DNA from: Kitagawia praeruptora | Lineage: Eukaryota; Streptophyta; Magnoliopsida; Apiales; Apiaceae | Assembly: GCA_037693485.1 (NCBI GenBank) | Contig: CM075345.1 | Location: 7,905,501-7,969,500, forward strand | Direction of reading: 5' to 3' | Length of the DNA: 64,000 nucleotides | Shown here: in pieces, positions 45,691-58,500 of the stretch | Layout: every line of letters begins with the position of its first letter | Position numbering within the stretch: the first letter of the stretch is position 1 | Made by a program: the position numbers and the translations under genes | Notes under the pieces: generated by a model | Seen by the model: only the letters and a program-made list of their open reading frames with translations | Database searches by the model: none | What the model was told of the DNA's origin: nothing

Positions 45691-48600
45691 TTTTGTAGGT
45701 AAAAATAAAGTATATATTTATTTCCCTATCATGCAGAGCCATCCTCTTTTCTTTCTTACCATGCAATGACATGACATGAACAATTCAGACCCAACCTCTT
45801 TTCTTTCTTGAACGTAGTTGTAGATTTCGAAAATCAGAATAATTTGATGTACTGAATAGCGATTTATCAGTAAATCAAGGGATTTATCGGAATGATAGAT
45901 CGGAACAAAAATCGGATTAATTTTATTAATTTAAATATACTAGCATTTTGCCCGTACTTCGTACACGGCATTCATTTAATTTAAAATGATAATACCAAAA
46001 ATTTAACAAATTTGATTGATTTCTTAAAACATTTTATTTAATTTAAATCGACAATACCAAAAATTTAACAAATTTGATTGATTTCTTAAAAAGATATTGT
46101 ATGTAATTATATAAATAATCAATTCTTAAAAAGATATTCTATATAGTTATATAAGTATTTAATAAAATAATGATATGATAAAATTTATATAAAAAAGTAG
46201 CATACAATTGTATTTTAACAATGTTGAAAATTTATTTAATCCATCAAAATCTGCAATAAAAGAGTAATAAATATTTTTACAAATATTGTTCTCTAATGGA
46301 AAACAATAATAAATTGTCTTCATTATTCAAATGCGGAAATGATAATCACTTCACCCCAATGACTCCAAAACATTAAACCTCATATAACATCAATAACATA
46401 TTGTATTAACTATGAGACCTCATAGTTAATATAATATGTAAATGTTGGAGAACAATGAGACCACATTTCAAGCAATTTTTTTATTTTTTTTTGTTTATTT
46501 TTTTATGAATGGATAGAGGGTAGAATTATAAGACTTTTTTGTGAAGATGCCCCTAGCGGGGCCCTTTAAAAAAGCTTGAAATGTAGTGAATATGTGTGTT
46601 CTCACTGTTCTCATTTTAATTTTTTTCTTTTGTTAATTTTTTTTATGAATAGATAGAGGGTAGAATTATAAGACTTTTTTTGTTAAGATACCCCTAGCGG
46701 GGCCCTTTAAAATAGCTTGAAATGTAGTTAATATGTGTGTTCTCACTGTTCTCATTCTCACCAAAGCGTGACCATTAAACTGTATTAGTAAATTCATGTA
46801 TGAAAATACAGTGTATATATATTATTAATATAGATTCTTTTATTAAAAATAAGTAAATTATACAATTAATTAAGAAAGTCAAAATATCAGATAAATATTC
46901 TGGTAGACTTATAGTTTATATTCAAATTAAGGTCTTTCACAATGGCTCTCGCTTTCTGAAATTATTAGAATTTTTATTTTATTCACTTTATTATATTAAA
47001 AGTATGTTCTTATTGAAAAGAATATAATAATTTGAATTTGAATATATTTTTAAACTACTTATTTTGATGGGTTGTTAATTTTTTCTTGATCAACTTAGAG
47101 GGGTGACCAAAAACAAAATTAATGTGAATACATAAACCCATTACCCACGTTATGATAAACAGTACCTATAAAATGGAAGTTGCTTATGTGGTTCAGGCTT
47201 GTTAATTACTTCAATACTTTATTAGATTGATCATCATGTAGACCATCTTTCTTTTTATCACTTATGTTGCTACTATGTAGTCTATCTGTAACTAACATCT
47301 TTCTTTTTATCACTTATGTTGTGGCTATGTAGTCTATCTATAACTAAACATCTCTCTCTGCTTGTAATCTATATTTATAAATGCAAACTTCTTCTTGTAT
47401 TGTATTTTGTTTTCAATATTTAAAATTATGTAGCTGGAGGAGAAGAGAAAGGCTGGAGGTACAATCGTAATACTACAGCATTACTGAAAATAAGTACAAT
47501 ATCATAATAGAATTTTTTGTTTCAATGTAAATTGGGTCATTCCAAATGTCTTGTAATGACAAAAAGGGGCATTAAAGAAATAAAGAAGATTAAAAAAATG
47601 AAGGATAATACTGTTTACCAAAAACACAGGTATCCACAAGAAGCTCACTTATTCACTTTTATCTTCAAATAAAGTATTATTACAAATTATAACAATCACA
47701 TTTTCCACTACCTATTCTCTCTCAAAAAGCCAACTAAACTGAAAAAGGGAAAAGTTAGTGCTTTTATATTTTAATGTGGAGCTCAAATGAAAGTGCTAAA
47801 TATGAAATCATATATGAAGTGAAATTGAACGCGAGTGAAGAAGATATTTAGAGCATAAATAAGAGCAATGTTGCCTGACCCAGAGGGCGAGGCTTGTGCC
47901 GTGGGTCTGAGCTTTTAAATATGCTATTCCATAGTCCCTTCGGAGACATCCGATAAAAAGTATGCTATTCCATAAGACCTTCTGGTACGTAGCATGTCTA
48001 CCCCATGAACCTTAAGTTGAACAAATTCATAAAGAACATAAACTTGCTTGAAAACAAAATAATGTCTATAATGCTAGATGTATCAAATTGAGTCCCAAGA
48101 TTATTTACAAATAACATGGTGCAAGTAACGTGACATCATGATTGGTTGTAACTGATTGTCCACATATTTTTATTTAAATTTAAATATAAAGTGAATATTT
48201 TAAAGGTACCTTTCTGGTGTCCTGTATATTATTTTAACATCGGGTAATTGATTAAAACTTTAATTCTTAAATGCCAAATCAAAATCAAAACCAAACAAAT
48301 ATTATCCTGTCTAATTTTTAATATTGTGAAATCAATAAAAACTTAACTTTTAAGGCCAAACTAAAAACCGGAACCAAACATATATGACCCGTTCCTACTT
48401 CAGGGGGTTGACATGCTAATTTGGTGAAAACCCCAGCTTTCAATCTTAAAAGTGCAAACATGCGTCAAAATCCATCAGTTTGAAGATTTGAGCGGCTTGG
48501 ACTTGAAGGTGAAAAATGACAGAGATTGATTTGGGTAATGACAAAAAGGAGCATCAAAGAAATAAAGAAAGATAAAAAAATAAAGGATAATAGTAGAGAT

Positions 48601-48784
48601 TTAGATTTGGGTCGATCCAATTGGGTTACTCCAAATGTTGTGTAATGACAACAAATAGTATATGTTTAGATTTGGGTCGATCCAATCTAAATTGGATCGC
48701 TCCAAATGTTGTGTAATGGTAAAAAGGGACATCAAAGAAATAAAGAAGATTAAGAAAATGAAGGATAATAGTATCGCTGACGGA
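45691..48784. other. AT-rich DNA with a Helitron 3'-end-like motif and a 140-bp duplication
   Basis: At 45940-45943 CTAG (minus strand) follows a 7-bp-stem hairpin (GCCGTGTACGAAGTACGGGC) with T after it, as at a Helitron 3' end. At about 46500-46770 a 140-bp unit with ctagcggggccc occurs twice. Copies of a dispersed unit (tttgggtcgatccaatctaa) appear from about 48530. No gene seen. Confidence 0.5.
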
Positions 48785-50515
48785 ATTCGAACCTTGAAAT
48801 TTTAGTAAATAAATTTAATCATGTAATATATTTAATCATTAGATCTAACAGTTCTGATTTTTAACTAAAAATCTAATGGGTATTATTCGTTGTATACGAA
48901 TTTTATTATATTTTGTTAGTGGTTAGAAGATATAATGTCATATTTTTGGGTATGTATTTAGTAAATAAATTTAACCATGTAATATTTTTAATCATTAGAT
49001 CTAACGGTTCTAATTTTTAACTAAAAATTTAACGAATATTATTCGTTGTATACGAATTTTTATTATATTTTGTTAGTGGTTAGAAGATATGATGTCATAT
49101 TTTTGGGTATGTATTAATTTCTGCAATATTATGTTTTAAATTAAAACTCAAAGTGTTTTAATTAGAGAAAAAAAATTACTGATTGAAATATATGATATTT
49201 TAGGTATTTACAAAAATTCGAACCTTGAAATTTTAGTAAATAAATTTAATCATGTAATATATTTAATCATTAGATCTAACAATTCTAATTTTTAACTAAA
49301 AATCTAACGGATATTATTCGTTGTATACGAATTTTATTATATTTTGTTTGTGGTTAGAATATATGATGTCATATTTTTGGGTATGTATTAAGTAAATAAA
49401 TTTAATCATGTAATATATTTAATCATTAGATCTAACGGTTCTAATTTTTAACTAAAAATTTAACGGATATTATTTGTTGTACACGAATTTTTATTATATT
49501 TTGTTAGTGGTTAGAAGATATGATGTCATATTTTTGGGTATGTATTAATTACTGCAATATTATGTTTTAAATTAAAAGTCAAAGTGTTTTAATTAGAGAA
49601 AAAAAAAATTACTGATTGAAATATATGATATTTTAGGTATTTATAAAAATTCGAACCTTGAAATTTTAGTAATTAAATTTAATCATGTAATATATTAATC
49701 ATTAGATATAACAGTTCTAATTTTTAACTAAAAATCTAACGGATATTATTCGTTGTATACAAATTTTTATTATATTTTGTTAGTGGTTAGAATATATGAT
49801 GTCATATTTTTGGGTATGTATTTTGTAAATAAATTTAATCATGTAATATATTTAATCATTAGATCTAACGGTTCTAATTTTTAACTAAAAATCTAACGGA
49901 TATTATTCGTTGTATAAGAATTTTTATTATATTTTGTTAGTGGTTAGAAGATATGATATCATATTTTTGTGTACGTATTAATTATTGCAATATTATGTTT
50001 TAAATTAAAATTCAACGTGTTTTAATTAGAGAGAAAAAAAATTATTGATTGGAAGATATGATATTTTAGGTATTTATAAAATTCGAACCTTGAAATTTTA
50101 GTAAATAAATTTAATCATGTAATATATTTAATCTTTAGATCTAACAGTTCTAATTTTTAAATAAAAATCTAACGGATATTATTCGTTGTATACGAATTTT
50201 TATTATATTTGTTAGTGATTAGAAGATATGAAGTCATATTTTTGGGTATGTATTTAGTAAATAAATTTAATCATGTAATATATTTAATCGTTAGATCTAA
50301 CAGTTCTAATTTTTAACTAAAAATCTAACGGATATTATTGGTTGTATACGAATTTTTATTATATTTTGTTAGTGGTTAGAAGATATGATGTCATATTTTT
50401 GGGTATGTATTAATTATTGCAATATTATGTTTTAAATTAAAAGTCAACGTGTTTTAATTAGAGAGAAAAAAATTATTCATTGTAAGATATGATATTTTAT
50501 GTATTTATAAAAGGT
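48785..50515. repeat. Higher-order tandem repeat, 432 bp, four copies
   Basis: Copies begin ttcgaaccttgaaattttag at 48785, 49217, 49650 and 50082 (spacings 432, 433, 432). Each contains two related subunits of about 150 bp (tagtaaataaatttaatcat ...) and one distinct block of about 110 bp (gcaatattatgttttaaatt ...). Confidence 0.85.
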
Positions 50516-51132
50516 AATATCATCAATTATAACTAAACATCTTTTAATTGAAAAAGGCAATCGGCTCATTATCATTAATTATATTATTAATAAAAAAAAT
50601 GAAGGATAATAGTAGAGGTTTAGATTTGGGTCACTCTAAATGCTGATTAGAGAGAAAAAAAATTATTGATTGGAAGATATGATATTTTAGGTATTTATAA
50701 TAGGTAATATCATATCAATTATAAGTAAAAATCTTTTAGGGACATCAAAGACATAAAGAAGATTAAAAAAATGAAGGATAATAGCAGATGTTTAGATTTG
50801 GGTCGATCCAATCTAAATTGAGTCGTTCCAAATGCTATGTAATGACAAAAAATAGTAGAGGTTTTGATTTGGGTCGATCCAATCTAAACTGGGTCGCTCC
50901 AAATGCTGTGTAATGACAAAAAAAGACATCAAAAAAATCAAAGAAATAAATAAGTGGGTTAAATTTAAATAATTAATAATATTAAGTTATCTTTCATTAT
51001 TATATCGATTAATTTTTTATTGTAACCAGACGGTGTTTTTGTCGACTAAATCCGAAATTTTCAAAACAATGATAATAGATGATGTCGTGTATATTGAAAA
51101 TTATGAATAAAGATATTATTTAGTTATTTTGT
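50516..51132. repeat. Dispersed short units in AT-rich DNA
   Basis: Several copies of tttgggtcgatccaatctaa with aaatgaaggataatagtaga. No gene. Confidence 0.6.
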
Positions 51133-52418
51133 TCATGTTTTGGCTCCATAATTAAAAAACTCTTTTTTATTTTTTAAAAATAAGATCAAAGAAATAAAGA
51201 AAAAATATTAAAAAACAAAATTAACCACCTATGAGACTTATACAAAAAATTATATATATTTGTTAAATATATATAATAAATTTACAAAACAAAAAATCAT
51301 CAATATAGTTAATCGACGAAAGCACCAATTTAGATTTTATGAATACAAAAATTATTGATTACGCAAACATAAGTATATAATAATAATTACTTCAAATAAT
51401 ATAAAAATATAATATATAATATATAATATAAATTATATAATATATAATTTATTTGAACAAAGAAATAAAGAAGATAAAAAAATGAAGGATAATAATAGAG
51501 GTTTAGATTTGGGTCGATCCAATCTAAATTGGGTTGCTCCAAAGTAATGACAAATAGTAGAGGTTTTGATTTGGGCCGATCCAATCTAAATTGGGTCACT
51601 CCAAATGTTGTGTAATGACAAAAAAGGACATCAAAGAAATAAATGAGATTAAAAAAATGAAGGACAATAGTAGTAATTTTCCTGTGTAATGACAAAAAAG
51701 GACATCAAAGAAATAAATAATATTAAAAAAATGAAGGGCAATAGTAGTAATTTTCCGAAATGTAATACTAGCAGATCATGTTTTGGCTCCATAATTAAAA
51801 AACTCTTTTTTATTTTTTAAAAATAAGATCAAAGAAATAAAGAAAAAATATTAAAAAACAAAATTAACCACCTATGAGACTAATATAAAAAATTATATAT
51901 ATTTGTTAAATATATATAATAAATTTACAAAACAAAAAATCATCAATATAGTTAATCGACGAAAGCACCAATTTAGATTTTATGAATACAAAAATTATTG
52001 ATTATGCAAACATAATTATATAATAATAATTACTTCAAATAATATAAAAATATAATATATAATATATAATATAAATTATATAATTTATAATTTATTTGAA
52101 CAAAGAAATAAAGAAGATAAAAAAATGAAGGATAATAGTAGAGGTTTAGATTTGGGTCGATCCAATCTAAATTGGGTTGCTCCAAAGTAATGACAAATAG
52201 TAGAGGTTTTGATTTTGGCCGATCCAATCTAAATTGGGTCACTCCAAATGTTGTGTAATGACAAAAAAGGACATCAAAGAAATAAAGGAGATTAAAAAAA
52301 TGAAGGACAATAGTAGTAATTTTCCTGTGTAATGACAAAAAAGGACATCAAAGAAATAAAGAAGATTAAAAAAATGAAGGGCAATAGTAGTAATTTTCCG
52401 AAATGTAATACTAGCAGA
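51133..52418. repeat. Clean 643-bp tandem duplication
   Basis: 51133-51775 and 51776-52418 are nearly identical and exactly equal in length, both starting tcatgttttggctccataat and ending aatactagcaga. The two matching open frames of about 100 codons inside it are repeat-derived, not genes. Confidence 0.9.
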
Positions 52419-53395
52419 CATTAAGATTATATTGATTTAATATATTAGCCTAAATTTACGAATAGATACGATCTGACATTTCGATAAATTCAATATTTAT
52501 GAATTATTTACGAATATAAATCGGATAATTAAATTGGATGAAAATCGGATAATTATCTATGAATATGTTACCATCTAGTTCGAATTAAAATTGGATAAAA
52601 TTCCTTCTAAATTATAATTAGACCGGATCTTTCCAAATCATTACTCATTCGTTTTTTTAATTTATGAATTATCTTATTATTGAATATACTAATGTTAATA
52701 GAAAATAATGTACTTTTTCAAAAAAAAATTGATTAGATTATTATGTTCTATTTGACATTAAATTATTTTAAATATAAGTTATGCACTTTTGCTTATGAAT
52801 GGGTTAACAATTAATGAATAGAAAATGAATTTATATTTTGCTAAATATACTTCAACTCATATTGGGTTTGGATAATTAATTATTTGGTTTTGCTCAGTTT
52901 GATGTCATAGTTGGATCTAATATTTTGAATTATTTTGTGGTTCAGGTAATTTTTGAATCAAATCAAATTGATATTTGGATTAAAATCATATTATCTTATC
53001 AGATTTCTATTTTTCGGATGTAGACCAATCAGTTTAGGGTCTACTGATGAGCCAATATAAATTTATTTTAGTAGATTATAGACCATGTTACGTACATGAA
53101 TATTTTTAAAAAATGTTTAAAAATAATAAATTAGATTAATTTAATTTTATTATATATTTCAATATATTTGTTTGATATGTTATGGGATAATATTATTAAT
53201 GAACTTTAAAAATATTATATTCTCTCTGTTTCAATATAACAATTTGTTTGTTTCTTACTTTTTGGGCATGAATTTTTAAAATACTTTGATTGCATGATTT
53301 AAATGAATTTTTAAAAATTTCATTTTTCGAATAGAAATATTAAATCAATATTTTTATAATTTAGGTTTGTGATTGGGATTTGTGAGTCCGGGGAG
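52419..53395. other. AT-rich DNA upstream of the F-box gene
   Basis: No coding frame. It should hold the F-box promoter, but no distinct element stands out. Confidence 0.4.
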
Positions 53396-54535
53396 ATGGA
53401 GAGCTCAAGGTCATGCCGGAAAAGGTCAAGTGGGTCCGGCTTGCCGGAGGAGCTGATAAGGGAAGTACTGTCATGGGCATGTGTTCCATCGTTGATCCGA
53501 TGTACATCAGTTTGTAAGTCATGGCAATCAATTATTTCGGAACCTGAATTCTTGCAAGCTCATTACATCAATTCCCATAAAACCATACCCTCTATCCTTA
53601 TGATTTCTTCAAGATTAGACGGGGAAGAAAATTACGGCCCTCGTGCTGCCACTGTTGTCTACCCCAATTCTCCCCAGTATTCAGTGGATCTCCCTGTAGA
53701 GCCACCTTTTGATAATGTGGATTATGTAAGCTCATGTTATGGTATTGTTTGTGTTTCTGGTAAGTTTAGTAGTTATAATGGTTTTAGTGGTGATATTTAT
53801 CTGTTTAATCCTTTAAATTGGGTGTCTAAAAAACTTCCCCCTTCTATCGTTTATGAGACCCAACAAAATCGACAAATCTTTGATTGTGATGTTGTATTTG
53901 GATTTGATTGTTTGTCCGATGACTTTAAGGTTTTAAAGATTGCATATCAAACAATTAATCAAAAACTTGTCAACTTACAAGCAGTGCAATTGTATTCGTT
54001 CAATTCCAATTTGTGGAGGGAGATCGAGGTTGGTATGGAATTACCAAGTCTTTTATTTTATCCTGCGGCTCCTATTTTAAGATCCGGTCCTGTTGTTGAT
54101 GGGGTTTTATATTTGGAAGCTGTGAATACCATAATAACGTTTCATTTGCATAATGAAGTGTTTGGACTAATTCCGTATCCGAGCTTTATGCACACAAGGA
54201 AGTCCAATGTTTTGGATTTTGAAGGCTCTGTTGCTGTGGTGCTTGAATCCGTTGTTGATGGATCGCTTGATAAAAAGGAGGTCAGTCTATGGACTGTGGA
54301 ATACGTTTCTGATGAGGTCTTTTGGAATAAAATTTTCACTTTTGACGCGGGTTCGAAGGAGATAGACTGGCTGTATGTGTATTGTGGTGATGACAAGTTT
54401 GTTGGAGATACTAGCCGTGGAACAGTGTTATATGACTACAGGAAGAAAGAGACTAAACATATTAGACTTCCATCTCAAAGTTTCCCTGTAAAAGTTCTCA
54501 AGCACACAGAGACCTTTATTTCCATTGAAGATTGA
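53396..54535 (+). CDS. F-box protein with F-box-associated domain (intronless)
   Basis: The first ATG in good frame is at 53396 (MESSRSCRKRSS), giving 379 residues to TGA at 54533-54535; the frame is open a little upstream without an ATG. The F-box spans about residues 17-58 (LPEELIREVLSWACVPSLIR, CKSWQSIISEPEF). The F-box-associated type domain follows: CYGIVCVSG, LFNPLNWVSKKLPP, VFGFDCLSDDFKVLKI, VQLYSFNSNLWREI and GVLYLEAVN. Such proteins are substrate receptors of SCF ubiquitin ligases; the target is unknown. No stops or shifts, so it appears functional. Its downstream neighbour is a PI4K-alpha pseudogene in the same orientation. Confidence 0.92.
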   Translation: MESSRSCRKRSSGSGLPEELIREVLSWACVPSLIRCTSVCKSWQSIISEPEFLQAHYINSHKTIPSILMISSRLDGEENYGPRAATVVYPNSPQYSVDLPVEPPFDNVDYVSSCYGIVCVSGKFSSYNGFSGDIYLFNPLNWVSKKLPPSIVYETQQNRQIFDCDVVFGFDCLSDDFKVLKIAYQTINQKLVNLQAVQLYSFNSNLWREIEVGMELPSLLFYPAAPILRSGPVVDGVLYLEAVNTIITFHLHNEVFGLIPYPSFMHTRKSNVLDFEGSVAVVLESVVDGSLDKKEVSLWTVEYVSDEVFWNKIFTFDAGSKEIDWLYVYCGDDKFVGDTSRGTVLYDYRKKETKHIRLPSQSFPVKVLKHTETFISIED

Positions 54536-55597
54536 AGATTTGTGGGAGTCAAAGACAGCTGAGTTCGATACCAATTGCTATTAGTAATTCTTGCTGGATT
54601 ATTAAAGCACAATATGTTATCTGTTCAACTTGTAGACAACTTGACTGCTTTTAAGTATTTGTTTTATTTCCTTTTCTCATTATAACATGGTCTCCTTTGT
54701 TTATTAAGTACGGATTTTGTTTATATATTGTTAAATGTTATCATACTTGATTTAATGTGATTTAATTATTCGTTCTTCATTAGGTTTTAATTTTTTTGAT
54801 TTCTTTCCTGTATGTAGCCTGCACCCTTGCACCGACTTTGGTTTAATTTTACAACTTTACTACTACAATTTTCCTATATGAGCATATGGCATGAATATTC
54901 TAGTTTGTGTTTCTTGAGATCTCATTTGTTGCTGTTGGAGAAAAATGTAACAATTTACAAGTTACGAGGGAATTAAAAAGGGGTTGGTGTTTGGATTACG
55001 CCTGAAAGCTCTTAAACAGAGAGAGAGCCTAAAAGGAATGGAGGGAGGGAAACACTTGTACATGTTGATATCTAGTAAGCACAAAAAATAACAGAGACTG
55101 AGGAAGTCTTATGTATAACAGCAAAGTTAAAATTTCATTGAGGTTGTTTATCAAGATGATTAATTTTTTTTTAATGATCTTTTTGTATTGATATTTTAGA
55201 CCATGATGGCCATGCTTTTATCCTTATACGTGAAAGGATGGTAACTGGTAAGTGCAGAAGATCAAATTTCCGCAAATACGAAGAAGAATGGTTCTATTGC
55301 AGGTAATTGTCACCTCTCATGAGAAGTAAATAAATGTATAATCTTGTACTTTTTGATGTTCAATGTCTTTTGTGTGTTTTTGATAAAGTTTGTTTGGAGA
55401 ATGCTATATTATTTTTGGATTTGTGCTTGTCAGTCTCAAACATATAAGAGAGATATTATATGCTTGATACAACAAAAAAGGGAATACAAGAACAAGAGAA
55501 CCAAATGGTTCCGGCTGGGGGGGGGGGGATGTTTCGGGTTGTTTAAGGTGCCTTAGAACTTGTAGAAAAGATTCACTATTATATATGAAAATGGCAG
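54536..55597 (+). other. 3' flank of F-box gene and start of pseudogene region
   Basis: No recognised exon. An exon-like piece (DHDGHAFILIRERMVTG, about 55199-55250, followed by gtaagt) is not recognised. A run of nine or more G at about 55516. Confidence 0.4.
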
Positions 55598-58500
55598 GGT
55601 GAGACTGTTGTACCGGAGACTGGGAAAGAGTCAAAGGAAAAAGATGTGGCAGCTGAAATACTTAATTATTAAAAACCATTGTTCTCATAATTTAGCTTAG
55701 AAATTTTATTGTTTACTATGTGGGTTTAAATAAGTGAGCTGTTTGCTCCCAAAATCAAACTTATCAAGTCCCTATAATTATTCTTCTAAAAAGAAAAATT
55801 GGCATGATTCTCGATCTTTCTTTAGCTTTTCCTGCAATTAGATGTCCCAATTGCTTGTTACAGTCTCCAGAACACGGAGAATTGGTGCAAGCATTATTTG
55901 AGAACAATACTTTGAAAAGAGTCTAACATCAGCTGTTTTCAACTTAGACTTAGCAGTGGCCTTTATAACAATGGCCAGGGAGATAATTGTTTGGTTATTT
56001 GCCTCTGTACATTTGTCGTCTTAACAGTATTGAGGCAGAGTATTTATTTTATTAATATTTTTCGCCTTCATTGTGCTGATTCATTTACAACTTTTTTTTC
56101 TACTCCTGTTCTTTAGTGAAAAGATCTCATTTGAATAAGTTTTTACTTTTCGCATTACTGTAATTTGCATCCAAACGCTTCCATTACACACTTCTTTATT
56201 TTAAGAGCTATCTGCCAAAAAACTCAATGAATTTTAAATTTTTTCAAATTTTGCAGTTTAACCATTAAAGTTTTTTTGTTGCTAATTTAACCAACCACCT
56301 TTCCAAAATTATGCAAAATTTAATCATGGTTAACAAAAAAAGTGACGTAACAACTCAGAAAAAGCCCTAATCGAAACATATAAGCATTGCAAACTCAGAA
56401 AAGGCCCTTATATGTTTCGATTAGGGCTTTTTCTAATTGCCACGTCACTTTTTTTGTTAAATTAAATTTTGCATAATTTTAGAAAGGTGGTTGGTTAAAT
56501 TAGCAACAAAAAAACTTTAATGGTTAAACTGCAAAATTTGAAAAAGTTCAATGGGTTTTTTGGCAGATAGCTCCAATGGCTAAAGTTTCGGCTATTAAGC
56601 TCCACATAGTCCTTGACTGTCTTGGGAGTCAGTTGAAATTTGGTTTAATAATTGTGACACTTATTTTGGTATGATTTGGTATTTTTCTTTTCATTAACAT
56701 GTTTCTTAAAATCTTGGCCGGGAATATTTTTTGAGTGGTATTGAAATTTCACTTTTCTCCCTTGCACTGACTGTTCTTTTTATGTGCACCTGTCCAATTA
56801 ATTTCTTTTCATAACTAGTTCTTTTTATGTGCACCCGTCCAATTTGTATAAAACCTGACCGTATAATGAATAAGAAATGCAGGTTAGGTGCAAACTATTT
56901 AGAGTAAATGTTCTGAGATCTACGAGTGCGCACTTAGACACCAACTCTATTGTCTTTTGAATTCGTTGCTAATACAGTGTTACATACCATACCAATTTTA
57001 AACTGCGGTTCCCGTTGGTACAATATTTTTTACTGTCACAATATATGAATAGTGTGTTATATGAGAGAAATCAGTCAAAGATATTAGATAGAAGGATGTA
57101 GCAGAACTTATATGTTAACTGCTCCAAGTATTGCAATGAGACTAAGCCTCTATTTATAGAACAAAATTGAAGAATTACTGCTTATAATACTTACTGCTAC
57201 AGTTTAACTAGATGCTTGAATAGTAATAGGTGACAAGCTACCTGTGAACTGTCCACACTGCATATGACTTTTATTGCAGTTGTTATTCTTGCTATAACTT
57301 AAGATTATTGATATTTGACATATACAGTACTGGGTTTCTCCCCAGTTCCAAAGCAACTAAAAATGCAATGAACTTTTTGCTATTGTAAAGCTTGGATTCA
57401 TCTACAATCTATTCCTTATATTTTTTCAGATCCCATGTAACTCTTAACTTTTGGATTTACTCAAGTTTTGTCCTTTTGGTTTTAGAATAGCTCCTTTCAA
57501 GCATTGCTTCCCCTTGTTAGGCAACAGATTATTGACAATTTCACTCCCAAGGCCCTCGATTTGTTTCAAAGAGAATTTGATTTCTTTGACAAAGTTACAT
57601 CTATATCTGGAGTACTCTTTCCACTTCCAAAGGAAGAACGACGAGCTGGTATTCGCAAGTATGTCTTGTTGCTTGAATGATGATGCTCATATAATTTTGG
57701 ATGTGTATTGTTAATGCTCCTTTGGTATAGGTCCCAAAGGGACAAATATTAATACAGACAAAACCACTGAGGCTAAACAAATTTCTGCCTCATACTAATA
57801 CCACTGCATTTGTCTAAATATATTTAGAGAAAAACATGATCTATGTTTTTTGGTGGAACAGTGAGTTGGTGAAAATTGAAGTGAACGGAGATGATCTCTA
57901 TCTGCCTACAGCGACTAATAAACTTGTTTGAGGTATTCAAGTTGATAGCGGAATACCACTACAATCGGCAGCAAAAGTTCCTATCATGATCACATTCAAT
58001 GTGGTGGATAAAGATGGTGATCCCAATGATACAAGGCCCCAAGCTTGCATTTTCAAGGTAGCTCCAGTAGTTTCCCTTTTATTTGCTTCTGTACGACGTT
58101 GGAAAGAATATATCAAATCACCATTATGAACACTCATTTTGTCTGCGGGCCTGTGGAGTGCATTTACAAGTATGTAATGTAACACGGGTTTTAAACAGAT
58201 GAGGTGTTAAATATTCCTCCTTTATTCCTGCATATCTTAGTCATCCTTATTTTATTACTGCATTCAGTATTATATATGTATTTTTTTTAATGTTTGTGCA
58301 AACATTAAGAAATATGATTATTTAAAAGACTTCTTTTATTGTGATATCGGTGCACCTATACACTTGATATTACCAAAAAAATTATAATTTTAACGTTTAT
58401 TCTTTACATCTTTTTAATTATTCCATTCCATGTAGTATGTAGAGCAATGTAGATAAAAAAGAAAGTTTATAATTCAAAACATTTAATCGCATATCTGGAG

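Noticed and set aside
47860..47960. Possible tRNA or small RNA in a less AT-rich stretch
   Set aside because: No cloverleaf or B-box pattern could be built.
48785..50515. CRISPR-like array
   Set aside because: Plant AT-rich tandem repeat with no spacers of uniform length and no cas genes.
51387..52338. Twin 102-codon frames beginning MSLHRKIT
   Set aside because: They lie inside the 643-bp duplication and are made of dispersed repeat units; low-complexity C-terminus.
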